64,000 bases of DNA, taken from contig CAWBDF010000007.1 in NCBI GenBank assembly GCA_963787485.1, forward strand, positions 496,001 to 560,000, written 5' to 3'. The position numbers and the translations under genes were made by a program. Positions 43,785 through 51,173 of this stretch are shown here, piece by piece. The notes below the pieces were generated by a model that worked only from the letters and a program-made list of their open reading frames with translations, did not search any database and was not told the origin of the DNA. Positions within the stretch are counted from its first letter, which is position 1. Each line of letters starts with the position of its first letter. The stretch is from Bog-473 sp963787485. Its GTDB lineage: Bacteria > Actinomycetota > Acidimicrobiia > Acidimicrobiales > RAAP-2.

Positions 43785-46019
43785 TCAACTGGCCGAGGCC
43801 ATCCCCACGACCGGCCTATTGAGCGCAGTCCCACCTTTGGATCCGTAGAAGTTGGCGTCGCCGTAGTTGAAGATCCCGCCGTCGGAAGCGACCAGCCAGT
43901 AGCCGCCGCCGTTCGGCGTACCCGCCATGCCGACCACGGGTCGGTTGAGCGGCAGGCCGCCGGCCGAGCCGTAGAAATTGGCGTCGCCGAAGCTAAAGGT
44001 GCCGCCGTCGGATGCGACCAGCCAGTAGCCGAGGCCGTCGGGAGTCGATGCCATGCCCACCACCGGCTTGTTGAGCCGCGTGCCTCCCATCGACCCGTGG
44101 AACGCGGCGTCTCCGAAGCTGAAGATGCCACCGTCGGATGCGACCAGCCAGTAGCCCATCCCGTCGTGGGTCGTGGCCATTCCCACGATCGGCTTGTTTA
44201 AGGGTTTGCCGCCCATGGAACCGTAGAAGGTGGCGTCGCCGAAGCTAAAGATGCCGCCGTCGGACGCGACCTCCCAGTACCCGCCCCCATCCGGAGTGGC
44301 GGCCATACCCACGATGGGTGCGTTCAGCGACTTGCCGCCCATGGAACCGTAGAAGGTGGCGTCGCCATAGCCGAAGATGCCGCCGTCGGACGCCACCAGC
44401 CAGTAGCCGTCCTTGGAGGCGCTCGGGGTCATACCGACCACTGGGCGGACCAACGGCAGACTCCCGGCCGAGCCGAAGAACCCGGCGTTTGCGAAGCTGA
44501 AGATCCCGCCGTCGGAGGCAACCAACCAGTACGACGAGTTCGGTGGCGCTGGTGGGGGCGGTGAAGGCGGCCCGGGGATACCGGCCGAACCGGAGAATGC
44601 GTAGACCTGGTCGGTGCTCGGAGCGAAGAGAAGGCCGTCGCCCACAGACGGGGTGGGAAAATGGTTGGCCTCGCCGCCCACCGGAACCTGTTGAACTGTT
44701 TGTCCGTTGGCCGGGTCAAGCCCGTAGAGCTGAGACCCGCCGATAGACCAAACAAGCCCGCCGGCGGTGATCGGTGGCCCGTGTGCCCCCGACGTCGTCT
44801 GCCAGAGCGCGCCCAAGGGACTGGTCTGAATGGCCTGCACGCCGCTGGTACAGGGCACGAAGACCACGCTCCCAGAGATCGCGTCCCCGCCGTCGGCGTT
44901 GCTCCCACAAGCTGGAGTCTGCGCCGGGTTGCTGATGCCTCCTAGGGAGGACTGGTTCACCAGGTAGGCGGTGGACGACTTGCCAACCTGCAGAACCGCC
45001 CCATCCGAGAGCAACGCGGGCGCCGTCGATCCGAGATCGAAGTCAGCGGGGCCGTTATCACGCATCCACGTGGTCGGCGCGAAGTACTGAATGCGGGCGA
45101 GCGCCGGCGACAGCTCGAGAACCGAGTCACTGAAGTCGTAGGGGTTCGACGAGGAGCCGTTTCCCGTGGCCACCCAGATTTGGCCCGCGGCGTCGACCTC
45201 AGGCGCGGCACCTCCCATCCACACCGCTCCATCATCGCCGATAGGCACCGCCTGGTAGTAGCCCGGCGTCCCACCGCCTTCGGGAACCGAGCCCACCCAG
45301 CCGCTGTAGGTCGAGCAATCCCCGGCGTTGCCGCCATAGCCGAAGACGACGTTGCCGTCGCTGAGATTCAGCCCAGTGCGTTGCAAGATGGACGCCGGAG
45401 CCTGGCCCGGTGGGTCCACAGCCTCGTCGAGGAGGGAGGCCCCGGTGTAGATGTTCAGTCCGATCAGAAAGTGGGCCGCGGCGCCGCCGACCTCCTCGTC
45501 GGCCACGACGTAAATCTCGCCACGAACCACGTCGATGACAGGCGTGCCGGTGATGCCCACCGTTGGGCTGATGTCGCCACAGGGAAGATCGCCCGAGGGC
45601 ACGGGTGTGCCGGCGTGGGTAGACCACAACACGGCGCCACTATCGGCCGCCAGCGCGTAGATCGTGTCGTTCTCGGTCGCCACGAAAACCCGGCCGGTGG
45701 CTTCGAGTGGTTCGCCGTAGACCTGCCCGTCGAGCGCTGGAGACGTCCAGGCCAGCTTGGGCGGATTGAAGGTAACGCCCGAGGTGTCGGCGCCCGTGCC
45801 GAGCGGATTGCCGTGGTAGACGGTCCACGAGGTCGTCGTATCAACGCGGGGCGCCCACTCGGCGCCGGCGTCGCGGGCACCGAGGACCGCCACCGACGCA
45901 GCGGCCCAACTCAGCACACCGATGCTGGCGCCAACGATGCCGGCCACCCTGAGGCTGTGACGGAGGGTGCGGCCCCCTGGCGCGGACCAGCGGTTACGGC
46001 GGCTCGTCGTGGCTCCCAT
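43785..46019 (-). CDS. Secreted PQQ-like beta-propeller protein with six GYWLVASDGG repeats
   Basis: The protein has 744 residues from ATG 46019, preceded by GGAGGAGGAGGAACCT. The N-terminus has arginines and then a hydrophobic stretch (VAGIVGASIGVLSWAAASVA), so it is probably exported or anchored. Residues 60-480 show propeller blades of the PQQ type (VFVATENDTIYALAADSGAV, GQIWVATGNG, QLYGLDPANGQTVQQ). A proline-rich linker leads to six 42-residue repeats starting GYWLVASDGGIFSFGDA and ending in PVVGMA. No dehydrogenase motif was seen, so a structural or binding role at the cell surface is likely. A SigF-type promoter lies 55 bp upstream. Confidence 0.85.
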   Translation of the reverse strand: MGATTSRRNRWSAPGGRTLRHSLRVAGIVGASIGVLSWAAASVAVLGARDAGAEWAPRVDTTTSWTVYHGNPLGTGADTSGVTFNPPKLAWTSPALDGQVYGEPLEATGRVFVATENDTIYALAADSGAVLWSTHAGTPVPSGDLPCGDISPTVGITGTPVIDVVRGEIYVVADEEVGGAAAHFLIGLNIYTGASLLDEAVDPPGQAPASILQRTGLNLSDGNVVFGYGGNAGDCSTYSGWVGSVPEGGGTPGYYQAVPIGDDGAVWMGGAAPEVDAAGQIWVATGNGSSSNPYDFSDSVLELSPALARIQYFAPTTWMRDNGPADFDLGSTAPALLSDGAVLQVGKSSTAYLVNQSSLGGISNPAQTPACGSNADGGDAISGSVVFVPCTSGVQAIQTSPLGALWQTTSGAHGPPITAGGLVWSIGGSQLYGLDPANGQTVQQVPVGGEANHFPTPSVGDGLLFAPSTDQVYAFSGSAGIPGPPSPPPPAPPNSSYWLVASDGGIFSFANAGFFGSAGSLPLVRPVVGMTPSASKDGYWLVASDGGIFGYGDATFYGSMGGKSLNAPIVGMAATPDGGGYWEVASDGGIFSFGDATFYGSMGGKPLNKPIVGMATTHDGMGYWLVASDGGIFSFGDAAFHGSMGGTRLNKPVVGMASTPDGLGYWLVASDGGTFSFGDANFYGSAGGLPLNRPVVGMAGTPNGGGYWLVASDGGIFNYGDANFYGSKGGTALNRPVVGMASAS
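43788..44534 (-). repeat. Six tandem 42-codon repeats
   Basis: Six units of 42 codons encode GYWLVASDGGIFSFGDA, FYGSMGG, and LN.PVVGMA. The last unit is cut three codons short by the stop. The third to fifth units are the most alike in DNA. Such repeats probably form a small propeller or beta-solenoid and are open to copy-number change. Confidence 0.85.
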
Positions 46020-46073
46020 AGGTTCCTCCTCCTCCAGCAGTGGTCGCATCCGGTGTCTCGGCGGCGGATAGGT

Positions 46074-46098
46074 GTACCCGGGATCCGCGCAACAAAAC
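46074..46098 (-). promoter_or_regulatory. SigF-type promoter, GTTT-N15-GGGTAC
   Basis: On the minus strand GTTT (46098-46095) and GGGTAC (46079-46074) are 15 bases apart, about 55 bp upstream of the start codon of the repeat-rich secreted protein. Confidence 0.65.
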
Positions 46099-46285
46099 CC
46101 CCGTTCGTTTGTACCTGAGCGGGACGTGGTGGCCCGCTCACTGGGGGAATCTGGGGGAACTGATTCGGGCCTGCCGAAGAGCAACTACTTGGCGATTGAG
46201 TCCGCGCGTTGGGACATGGTTATCCCGAATCCCCTTCACAACCTTCGGAAAGCGGATGGTACATCGAGACATGGCGGCTACCCGC

Positions 46286-46636
46286 TTAGCCCTTCGTAAT
46301 CCGCCGCATCCGGGAACGAGCCTCAATCTGCTTACAAGCCATTTTGGTGGTCCTAAATGCGAACCGCTGGCCTGACGATGCCTCAACGACCAAAGTGTGG
46401 AGCGAGAATCGGTATCGCTTGTGTTGGATTGCCACGTGCTCGTCGAACTTTACTGCTGCCAGTTCGTCGCTCGAAACACAGCTGGCGAAAAGCAATCGCT
46501 GATTCGTGAGGATGAGCCGTCCGTCCGAATACGACGAGTTCGAGCCTTCGGGTTCACTTAGCCAGCGAGCCTGCCAACTTCCGCGAACCCACTCGTCTCG
46601 ATCCAAATCAGGCCAAGACATGCTCCGAGCGCTCAT
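46286..46636 (-). CDS. Small PH-like (bacterial PH domain) protein
   Basis: The protein has 116 residues from ATG 46636, eight bases after AAGGAG. After a tryptophan-rich start it reads SYSDGRLILTNQRLLFASC, DELAAVKFDEHVAIQHKRYR and SLHTLVVEASSGQRFAFR, ending in a helix EARSRMRR. The LxLTNQRLLF strand followed by later strands and a final helix is the pattern of bacterial PH/GRAM-like domains. No enzyme motif is present. A frameshifted copy of this gene lies at 34217-34443 on the opposite strand. Confidence 0.65.
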   Translation of the reverse strand: MSARSMSWPDLDRDEWVRGSWQARWLSEPEGSNSSYSDGRLILTNQRLLFASCVSSDELAAVKFDEHVAIQHKRYRFSLHTLVVEASSGQRFAFRTTKMACKQIEARSRMRRITKG

Positions 46637-46814
46637 GGCTCTATCTCCTTGTCGTGCATCCGCGAATCTGGCAAGAGAGATATTCCACGACACTCGCCAG
46701 TCCAAACGGGACGATGCAGTCGGATGTCGACTCGTGAGTGGGCGGCGTCGAGGTCAGAAGGGCGGTCAACATGGTGCAGGTGTCGTTGCGTCCATCGCTT
46801 TCGCCCCAGTCAGG

Positions 46815-46857
46815 GGATTGATGGACATGAGGATTGATGGACATGAGGATGGACATG
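46815..46857. repeat. 16-bp tandem repeat, about 2.7 copies
   Basis: GGATTGATGGACATGA occurs twice in a row, followed by a shortened GGATGGACATG. It lies in the gap between the PH-like and LapA-type genes, which reads divergently from them and shows no recognisable gene. Confidence 0.75.
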
Positions 46858-46881
46858 TCTGCCGGGCGAGGGCGTGGGACC

Positions 46882-46906
46882 GTTAGGCGGCAGAGGAAAC
46901 GGGTAA
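46882..46906 (+). promoter_or_regulatory. SigF-type promoter candidate, GTTA-N15-GGGTAA
   Basis: GTTA (46882-46885) and GGGTAA (46901-46906) are spaced by 15 bases. The predicted transcript start falls within a few bases of GTG 46916, so the LapA-type mRNA would be leaderless. Confidence 0.45.
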
Positions 46907-46915
46907 TTCAACTCC

Positions 46916-47368
46916 GTGACATCTACAACAGAATCACCACCTCCCACGGAAGGACCGGGCCGCCGTTCCCGCGGGGATTCAGGCCGACAACCCGTCAGGA
47001 TTGGCTTTGCTTGGGGCACATTCTTCGTCGGCATGGTGCTCGGCATCGCGCTGGTCGACTTCCTGGCCCAGAATACGCGGTCGGTCCAGATCGACTTCTT
47101 CTCGGCGTCTGGGCATGTGCCGACCGTTGTCGCCCTGGTGGTGGCCGCTCTGGCCGGCGCCGCACTCGTCCTCGTCATCGGCCTGACCCGCATGGGCCAG
47201 CTCCGGCGGGGTCTCCGCTCTCAAGGCGCCGCCCGAAAAGAAACGCAGACTCTTTCTGCCGAGCAAAAGGCTGCTGCTGCTGAACCTCATGTCGCTGGAG
47301 AATCCGGTGAGTCTGGCGGAGGTGACACCTCAGTCGGCGTGCCCTCCCACGAACCGGTCTGCGACTGA
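46916..47368 (+). CDS. LapA-domain membrane protein
   Basis: The 150-residue protein has a polar N-terminus and two membrane segments. The first reads AWGTFFVGMVLGIALVDFLA and is followed by QNTRSVQIDFFSASGHVP, which is the LapA (DUF1049) signature. The second reads VVALVVAALAGAALVLVIGL, followed by TRMGQLRRGLR. The C-terminal 45 residues are alanine- and glutamate-rich. LapA-type proteins take part in lipopolysaccharide assembly in proteobacteria; their role in actinobacteria is unknown. GTG 46916 has no clear ribosome site, which fits the leaderless promoter just upstream. Confidence 0.85.
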   Translation: MTSTTESPPPTEGPGRRSRGDSGRQPVRIGFAWGTFFVGMVLGIALVDFLAQNTRSVQIDFFSASGHVPTVVALVVAALAGAALVLVIGLTRMGQLRRGLRSQGAARKETQTLSAEQKAAAAEPHVAGESGESGGGDTSVGVPSHEPVCD

Positions 47369-47425
47369 AAGTGCCCGCGCCCTGCCCGCAGCCCCCATGC
47401 GCGAACCGTTCAGTGCCTTGGCGAT

Positions 47426-47451
47426 GATTCGGTTCCCCACGTCGGGGGTAG
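47426..47451 (+). promoter_or_regulatory. Possible SigF-type promoter, GATT-N16-GGGTAG
   Basis: GATT (47426-47429) and GGGTAG (47446-47451) are 16 bases apart, upstream of ATG 47483. One base differs from GTTT. The sequence is GC-rich, so a chance match is quite possible. Confidence 0.35.
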
Positions 47452-47482
47452 GACCGTGACAGAGTCTGCGAGGAGGACTGAC

Positions 47483-47872
47483 ATGGCTCGACAGAGAAAG
47501 ACTCCTCCACGTGATGCTGGGGGCCGGTTCGCCAAGCGTCGGGAGGCGGCGCCGTCCGCGACTCGAGCGGGAGACGGCGGGGGCGCCGGAGCGCGAAGAA
47601 GGGGCGTCGGACAGCTCACCGTCCTCAGCCTCGCAATGGTCACGGGTGTCGTCGGCTTCGCTCTCGCCGTCTTCTGGATTGCCTCGTTGATCCTGATGGG
47701 AATCCTCTGGGGGGCAATGGCCATGGAGCGGCAACGCCAACCGGGCGTAGAGAAGGGCTTGGTGGCCGAAGTGGTAGGGGTTGTCGTCGACGAAGCGAAG
47801 GACGTCGCCGAGTCGGCCTCGCGCCGCAACGCGTCGTACAACGGCCATGACCCGAACGAGACGCGCCGCTAG
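47483..47872 (+). CDS. Small basic membrane protein of unknown function
   Basis: The protein has 129 residues from ATG 47483, six bases after GAGGAGG. The first 45 residues are basic and glycine/alanine-rich (RQRKTPPRDAGGRFAKRREA). A long hydrophobic stretch follows (LTVLSLAMVTGVVGFALAVF and IASLILMGILWGAMA), probably two helices. The tail is amphipathic (GLVAEVVGVVVDEAKDVAES). I do not recognise the family. It lies twelve bases before the histone-like gene on the same strand, so the two are probably one transcript within the stress island. Confidence 0.6.
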   Translation: MARQRKTPPRDAGGRFAKRREAAPSATRAGDGGGAGARRRGVGQLTVLSLAMVTGVVGFALAVFWIASLILMGILWGAMAMERQRQPGVEKGLVAEVVGVVVDEAKDVAESASRRNASYNGHDPNETRR

Positions 47873-47883
47873 GCTTGGCTACG

Positions 47884-48415
47884 GTGGCAGACAAACTCAA
47901 CCAGGCCGCGGAGTTGGTCGGCGAGGCCCTCGGGAAGGCTGAGGTGGCCACGACTGTCGTCGGGGCCCGCACCCAGAAGGGGATCAGTGAAGCGGCTACG
48001 GCTCTGGGCCAGTCGGAGCCCATCGACCGGCTCGAGAAGCGGCTGCGGCCCGCTCGCAAGGCCATCGCAAAGGCGGGCCGCTAAGGCAAAGAAGGTGGTG
48101 AAACGAAAGGCGGCGAGCGCAAGGAAGGCAGTCAAGAAGAAGGCCGCGGCCACCACCCCCAAGGTCGCCACCGCCGAGAAGAGCGCCAAGAAGGAAGCTG
48201 CCGCCACGAAGAAGACGGCGGCAACCGCGTCCCGTAGCGCTGCACGCGCCAAGAAGGAGGTCGCCAAAAAGGCGGCGGCGGCGAGTCGTAAGTCGACGAC
48301 CGCCAAGAAGGCAGTCAAGAAGAAGGCCGCGATGGTGACCGGCAAAGCCGCGACTACCAAACGAGCTCGTGCCAAGAAGACCACGAAGAAGAAGGCGGCG
48401 GCGAGAAGGGGCTGA
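47884..48415 (+). pseudogene. Histone-H1-like Lys/Ala-rich protein, one-base frameshift
   Basis: The N-terminal part (GTG 47884) reads ADKLNQAAELVGEALGKAEV and RPARKAIAKAGR, then stops at 48084. The next frame continues KAKKVVKRKAASARKAVKKK, AATTPKVATAEKSAKKEAAA and ends KKTTKKKAAARRG at 48415. Dropping one T from CGCTAAGG at 48082 joins the two parts. The 532-base total is one over a multiple of three. The result is a helical head plus a KAAK-type DNA-binding tail like Hc1/HctB or the tail of mycobacterial HU. It probably compacts DNA in stressed or resting cells. Confidence 0.7.
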
Positions 48416-48444
48416 TTACAGCCGTGGATTCGGCTAAACCCCGG

Positions 48445-48720
48445 CCCCAGGCCTCTACCACCAGTTCGCCCTCGACACGATCAGCACCGAGCCGGCCCGG
48501 GCCGTCGCGCTGGGCGACACCATCTGGGACGTCTTACCGGCCGATCGGGCCGGAATCCCATGCTCACGGTGGAGACCGGCGGGATTCCCGCGTGCATGCC
48601 CGAAGCAGCGGGGACAACGGCCGTCACCCGTCCTTCGAAGAAATCCTCAAGGACTACGACGCCAGCCTCCTTGGATCACTTGCCCTGAGGTCACGTCTCG
48701 GTCGCACTCCGACCGAGCTC
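48445..48720 (+). pseudogene. HAD-family phosphatase remnant
   Basis: One frame gives LYHQFALDTISTEPARAVAL and GDTIWDVLPADRAGIPC, the motif IV region of phosphoglycolate-phosphatase-like HAD enzymes. The next gives LTVETGGIP and the next SFEEILKDYDASLLGSL, in the order expected for the C-terminus of such a protein. At least two frame changes are needed. The N-terminal half with the DxD motif is absent, so this is a fossil. Confidence 0.6.
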
Positions 48721-48875
48721 TGACCTGGTCCTCCTCCTGAGCGGGGCGGCTCTTTTGGCGGGCTCCCCATGTGGTGGTCCACGGTCCCCGATCTCGTCGC
48801 TACCCACACTTCCCGCCCAGGAGCGCGCTGGCCCCCGATGGCGGTGCCCTCCTTTCCTTCAGGGCCGGCTGTTCG

Positions 48876-48900
48876 GTTGATGAGCCGGGCGAGTGGGTAT
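48876..48900 (+). promoter_or_regulatory. SigF-type promoter, GTTG-N15-GGGTAT
   Basis: GTTG (48876-48879) and GGGTAT (48895-48900) are 15 bases apart, 34 bp before ATG 48934 of the plasmid-stabilisation-type gene. Confidence 0.6.
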
Positions 48901-48933
48901 GGACCACCTCGTTGGCCCCAGAGTGGAGGCGAG

Positions 48934-49263
48934 ATGCCACAGCAAGCATGGAACGCAAAGCGAGAACGGCAGTACGAACACATCAAGGAAGGGCTTGAGG
49001 AACGGGGACGCCCCGAACGCCTGGCGGAGGAAATTGCCGCCCGGACAGTAAACAAGGAACGGGCCCGCTCCGGCGAGGCGAAGCAAGCCAGCTCTACGTC
49101 AACGCAGGACATCTCGTCGAGCCGGCGCGGGGGGCTCCGCTCACATCGTGGCTCCGGCGGCCGCACCAGGGACCAGCTCTACGAGGAGGCCCGACGAAAG
49201 GGCGTCGGGGGTCGCTCGAAAATGAACAAGGCCCAACTCGAGCGGGCGGTGGGCCGCCGCTAG
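48934..49263 (+). CDS. Plasmid-stabilisation-type / Rho-N-like small protein
   Basis: The protein has 109 residues from ATG 48934, five bases after GGAGG. It begins MPQQAWNAKRERQYEHIKEG and continues LAEEIAARTVNKERARSGEA and RRGGLRSHRGSGGRTRDQLY, ending GGRSKMNKAQLERAVGRR. This matches the conserved actinobacterial proteins often labelled plasmid stabilisation protein, whose C-terminal segment resembles the Rho termination factor N-terminal (SAP-like) helix-loop-helix. The charge and the KMNKAQLERAV motif suggest nucleic-acid binding. A SigF-type promoter precedes it. Confidence 0.85.
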   Translation: MPQQAWNAKRERQYEHIKEGLEERGRPERLAEEIAARTVNKERARSGEAKQASSTSTQDISSSRRGGLRSHRGSGGRTRDQLYEEARRKGVGGRSKMNKAQLERAVGRR

Positions 49264-49271
49264 AAGGCCTG

Positions 49272-49297
49272 ATTTCCCCCCTTGAGACGCCGGGTAT
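49272..49297 (+). promoter_or_regulatory. SigF-type promoter, ATTT-N16-GGGTAT
   Basis: ATTT (49272-49275) and GGGTAT (49292-49297) are 16 bases apart, about 34 bp upstream of ATG 49331. Confidence 0.5.
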
Positions 49298-49330
49298 TGA
49301 TGACATAGAACGAGTTTCGGGAGGCGCATC

Positions 49331-49924
49331 ATGTCCACCACGGCAATTTCCGGTCAACGCGTCGAGCGTCATGAGGCTGGTGCCCGTGCACACGTACATC
49401 TCGCGCGGTTCGGGCTCGAAACAGCCGGCATCATCGCCGTCTTGGTGTCGGCGTGGGGGGGCATCGTTCCGTACATCGGCCCTTTGTTCCACTTCGACGC
49501 CGACCGCTCGGGTAGCTGGCACTGGAACCTGGCCCATGCCGTTCTCGCGCTGGCACCGGGGGCGCTCGGCGTTGTGCTCGGTCTCTTCGTCGTGGCACAG
49601 GCTCGAGGCATCGCGGTCGGTCGTGGGAGATTGAGCCTGGCGGCAGCCGGCGCCCTGATCATGGTGTGCGGCGCATGGTTCGCGGTGGGCCCCCTCGCAT
49701 GGCCGGTCATCTCGAACAGCACCCACTATTTCGTGGCCGCTTCGCCATCGACCCTTCTCGCCCGCGAGGTGGGCTACAGCATCGGTACCGGCCTGATACT
49801 GGTGTTCTGCGGTGCGTTCGTCGACGGGTGGGCTTCACGGCACCAGCCGCGGGCAACTGTGGTTACCGAAGACGAGGTGGGCTCCAACGCCGCCGCACCA
49901 CCCGCCTCCGAGTCGACCCTTTAA
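49331..49924 (+). CDS. Four-helix membrane protein of unknown function
   Basis: The 197-residue protein has about four membrane segments: residues 28-52 (GLETAGIIAVLVSAWGGIVP), 66-90 (AHAVLALAPGALGVVLGLFV), 100-125 (AAAGALIMVCGAWFAVGPLA) and 145-165 (VGYSIGTGLILVFCGAFVDG). The tail is polar. The motif GPLAWPVI after the third segment recurs in small actinobacterial membrane proteins as I recall it, but I cannot name the family. GGGAGG precedes ATG 49331. A SigF-type promoter candidate suggests stress expression. Confidence 0.7.
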   Translation: MSTTAISGQRVERHEAGARAHVHLARFGLETAGIIAVLVSAWGGIVPYIGPLFHFDADRSGSWHWNLAHAVLALAPGALGVVLGLFVVAQARGIAVGRGRLSLAAAGALIMVCGAWFAVGPLAWPVISNSTHYFVAASPSTLLAREVGYSIGTGLILVFCGAFVDGWASRHQPRATVVTEDEVGSNAAAPPASESTL

Positions 49925-50014
49925 GATCCGTCGCGCGGCGCTGGCCGACCCAGTTCCGGTTGCTGAACGGAATCGCCCGGGTCCTGCGCGATCACCTGCG
50001 CGATCAGGAGTCGG

Positions 50015-50386
50015 TCACGTCCGAGATGTCGGTGTGATTTCGAGAGCTGGATCGATCTGGAGTGTCGAGGCAAAGTCGGCAGCGGCGCCACAGATGGCAA
50101 AGCGAGCACCGCGTGCTTCGACGTAGTGATGCATGCCAATGACGACATTCGCTCCGACGTCGTCGATGGCCACGACGTCAGAAAGGTCCAACTCGACGCG
50201 TTGGAACTGCAGGCAACCAAGCTGGTCGATTCGGGCCCACAGGGCGCCGATCGCGCCGGCGACGAACGAACCGCTCAGCGAGAGCGTGATGCAGGTACCG
50301 TCCGAGATCAGGTTCACACCGAGCACCGGAGGCTCCGTCACCGGAGGCTCCGTCGCCGGATCGGGGCCAACGTCTGTCTGAGCCAT
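50015..50386 (-). CDS. STAS-like protein lacking the phospho-acceptor serine
   Basis: The 123-residue protein begins with a proline/threonine-rich leader (TEPPVTEPPV, from a repeated 15-base unit). It then reads TCITLSLSGSFVAGAIGALW and RVELDLSDVVAIDDVGANVV, the strand and helix order of a STAS domain. Where antagonists carry D-S, it has D-D-V, so it cannot be phosphorylated at the usual place and may mimic the phosphorylated or locked state. A SigF-type promoter lies 77 bp upstream of ATG 50386. It would be a third STAS protein in the regulatory network. Confidence 0.7.
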   Translation of the reverse strand: MAQTDVGPDPATEPPVTEPPVLGVNLISDGTCITLSLSGSFVAGAIGALWARIDQLGCLQFQRVELDLSDVVAIDDVGANVVIGMHHYVEARGARFAICGAAADFASTLQIDPALEITPTSRT

Positions 50387-50462
50387 GCGGCGGCCTTTCT
50401 GCTGCCGTCCCTGGCAGCGGACTCACCGGCAGAGGGGATTCCTCGCCGTCGGCCTGTGATCA

Positions 50463-50487
50463 ATACCCGGCCGTATGCCCCAGAAAC
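50463..50487 (-). promoter_or_regulatory. SigF-type promoter, GTTT-N15-GGGTAT
   Basis: On the minus strand GTTT (50487-50484) and GGGTAT (50468-50463) are 15 bases apart, an exact match to the consensus. It faces the STAS-like gene at 50015-50386. Confidence 0.72.
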
Positions 50488-50616
50488 GCGATGCCCCAGA
50501 AACCCGGCTTACTGTGGCTCGGGTTTTGCGGAGTGGCACTCCAGCTCTGGAATCCCTGCCCGGCTGCCGGGCAAACGTCGCAGTTGGCATCGTCTCGGCG
50601 CAACCTTGATTAAGTA

Positions 50617-50642
50617 GTTAGAGCAAATTGAAACTTGGGTAC
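50617..50642 (+). promoter_or_regulatory. SigF-type promoter candidate, GTTA-N16-GGGTAC
   Basis: GTTA (50617-50620) and GGGTAC (50637-50642) are 16 bases apart. The predicted transcript start is about six bases before ATG 50655, which would leave almost no leader. Confidence 0.45.
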
Positions 50643-50654
50643 AGAAGGGGATGC

Positions 50655-51173
50655 ATGGCGAATTCCGTCGTTGCCGCGCGCACGGGCGATCGTGCCCAGA
50701 GGAGTCGGCAGGAGTCCGCTGCCGAGCGCGACGACCGGCGACTGGGGGAACTGCTGCAGGAGTTGCGCGTGGCCGGCTTGGGGGTCCAGGTGCTGTTCGG
50801 CTTCCTCTTGTCACTGCCCTTTACTGCCCGATTCGTCAAGTTGAGCCATGCCCAACGCGACGTCTATCTGGCCAGCCTTCTTTTCGCGGCGGTGGCCATC
50901 ATCCTCCTGGCCGGACCGGTCGCATTCCACCGGCTGGTGTTCCGACAACACGAGAAGGGCCTGCTGGTCAGCACCGCAAACACAATGGCGATCGCCGGCC
51001 TGGCCTTCGTGGCGGCGGCCGTCACCTGCGCCGTGGCGGTGGTGGTGAGCTACGTCGCGCACGGCTGGCCGGTGCTGGTGATGGTGCTGATCGTGGCGGC
51101 CGGTTTCAGCGGAACCTGGTTCGTGCTTCCATTGGCGAGCCGGAGGAAGGGCGAGTCGACGCGACATCCCTGA
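50655..51173 (+). CDS. DUF6328-like four-helix membrane protein
   Basis: The protein has 172 residues from ATG 50655, after AAGGGG. A basic, glutamine-rich leader precedes LGELLQELRVAGLGVQVLFG and FLLSLPFTARFVKLSHAQRD, the signature of actinobacterial DUF6328 proteins. Three more membrane segments follow (LASLLFAAVAIILLAGPVAF, MAIAGLAFVAAAVTCAVAVV, VLVMVLIVAAGFSGTWFVLP). Its function is unknown. It is divergent from the STAS-like gene, and each has its own SigF-type promoter in the shared 268-bp gap. Confidence 0.82.
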   Translation: MANSVVAARTGDRAQRSRQESAAERDDRRLGELLQELRVAGLGVQVLFGFLLSLPFTARFVKLSHAQRDVYLASLLFAAVAIILLAGPVAFHRLVFRQHEKGLLVSTANTMAIAGLAFVAAAVTCAVAVVVSYVAHGWPVLVMVLIVAAGFSGTWFVLPLASRRKGESTRHP

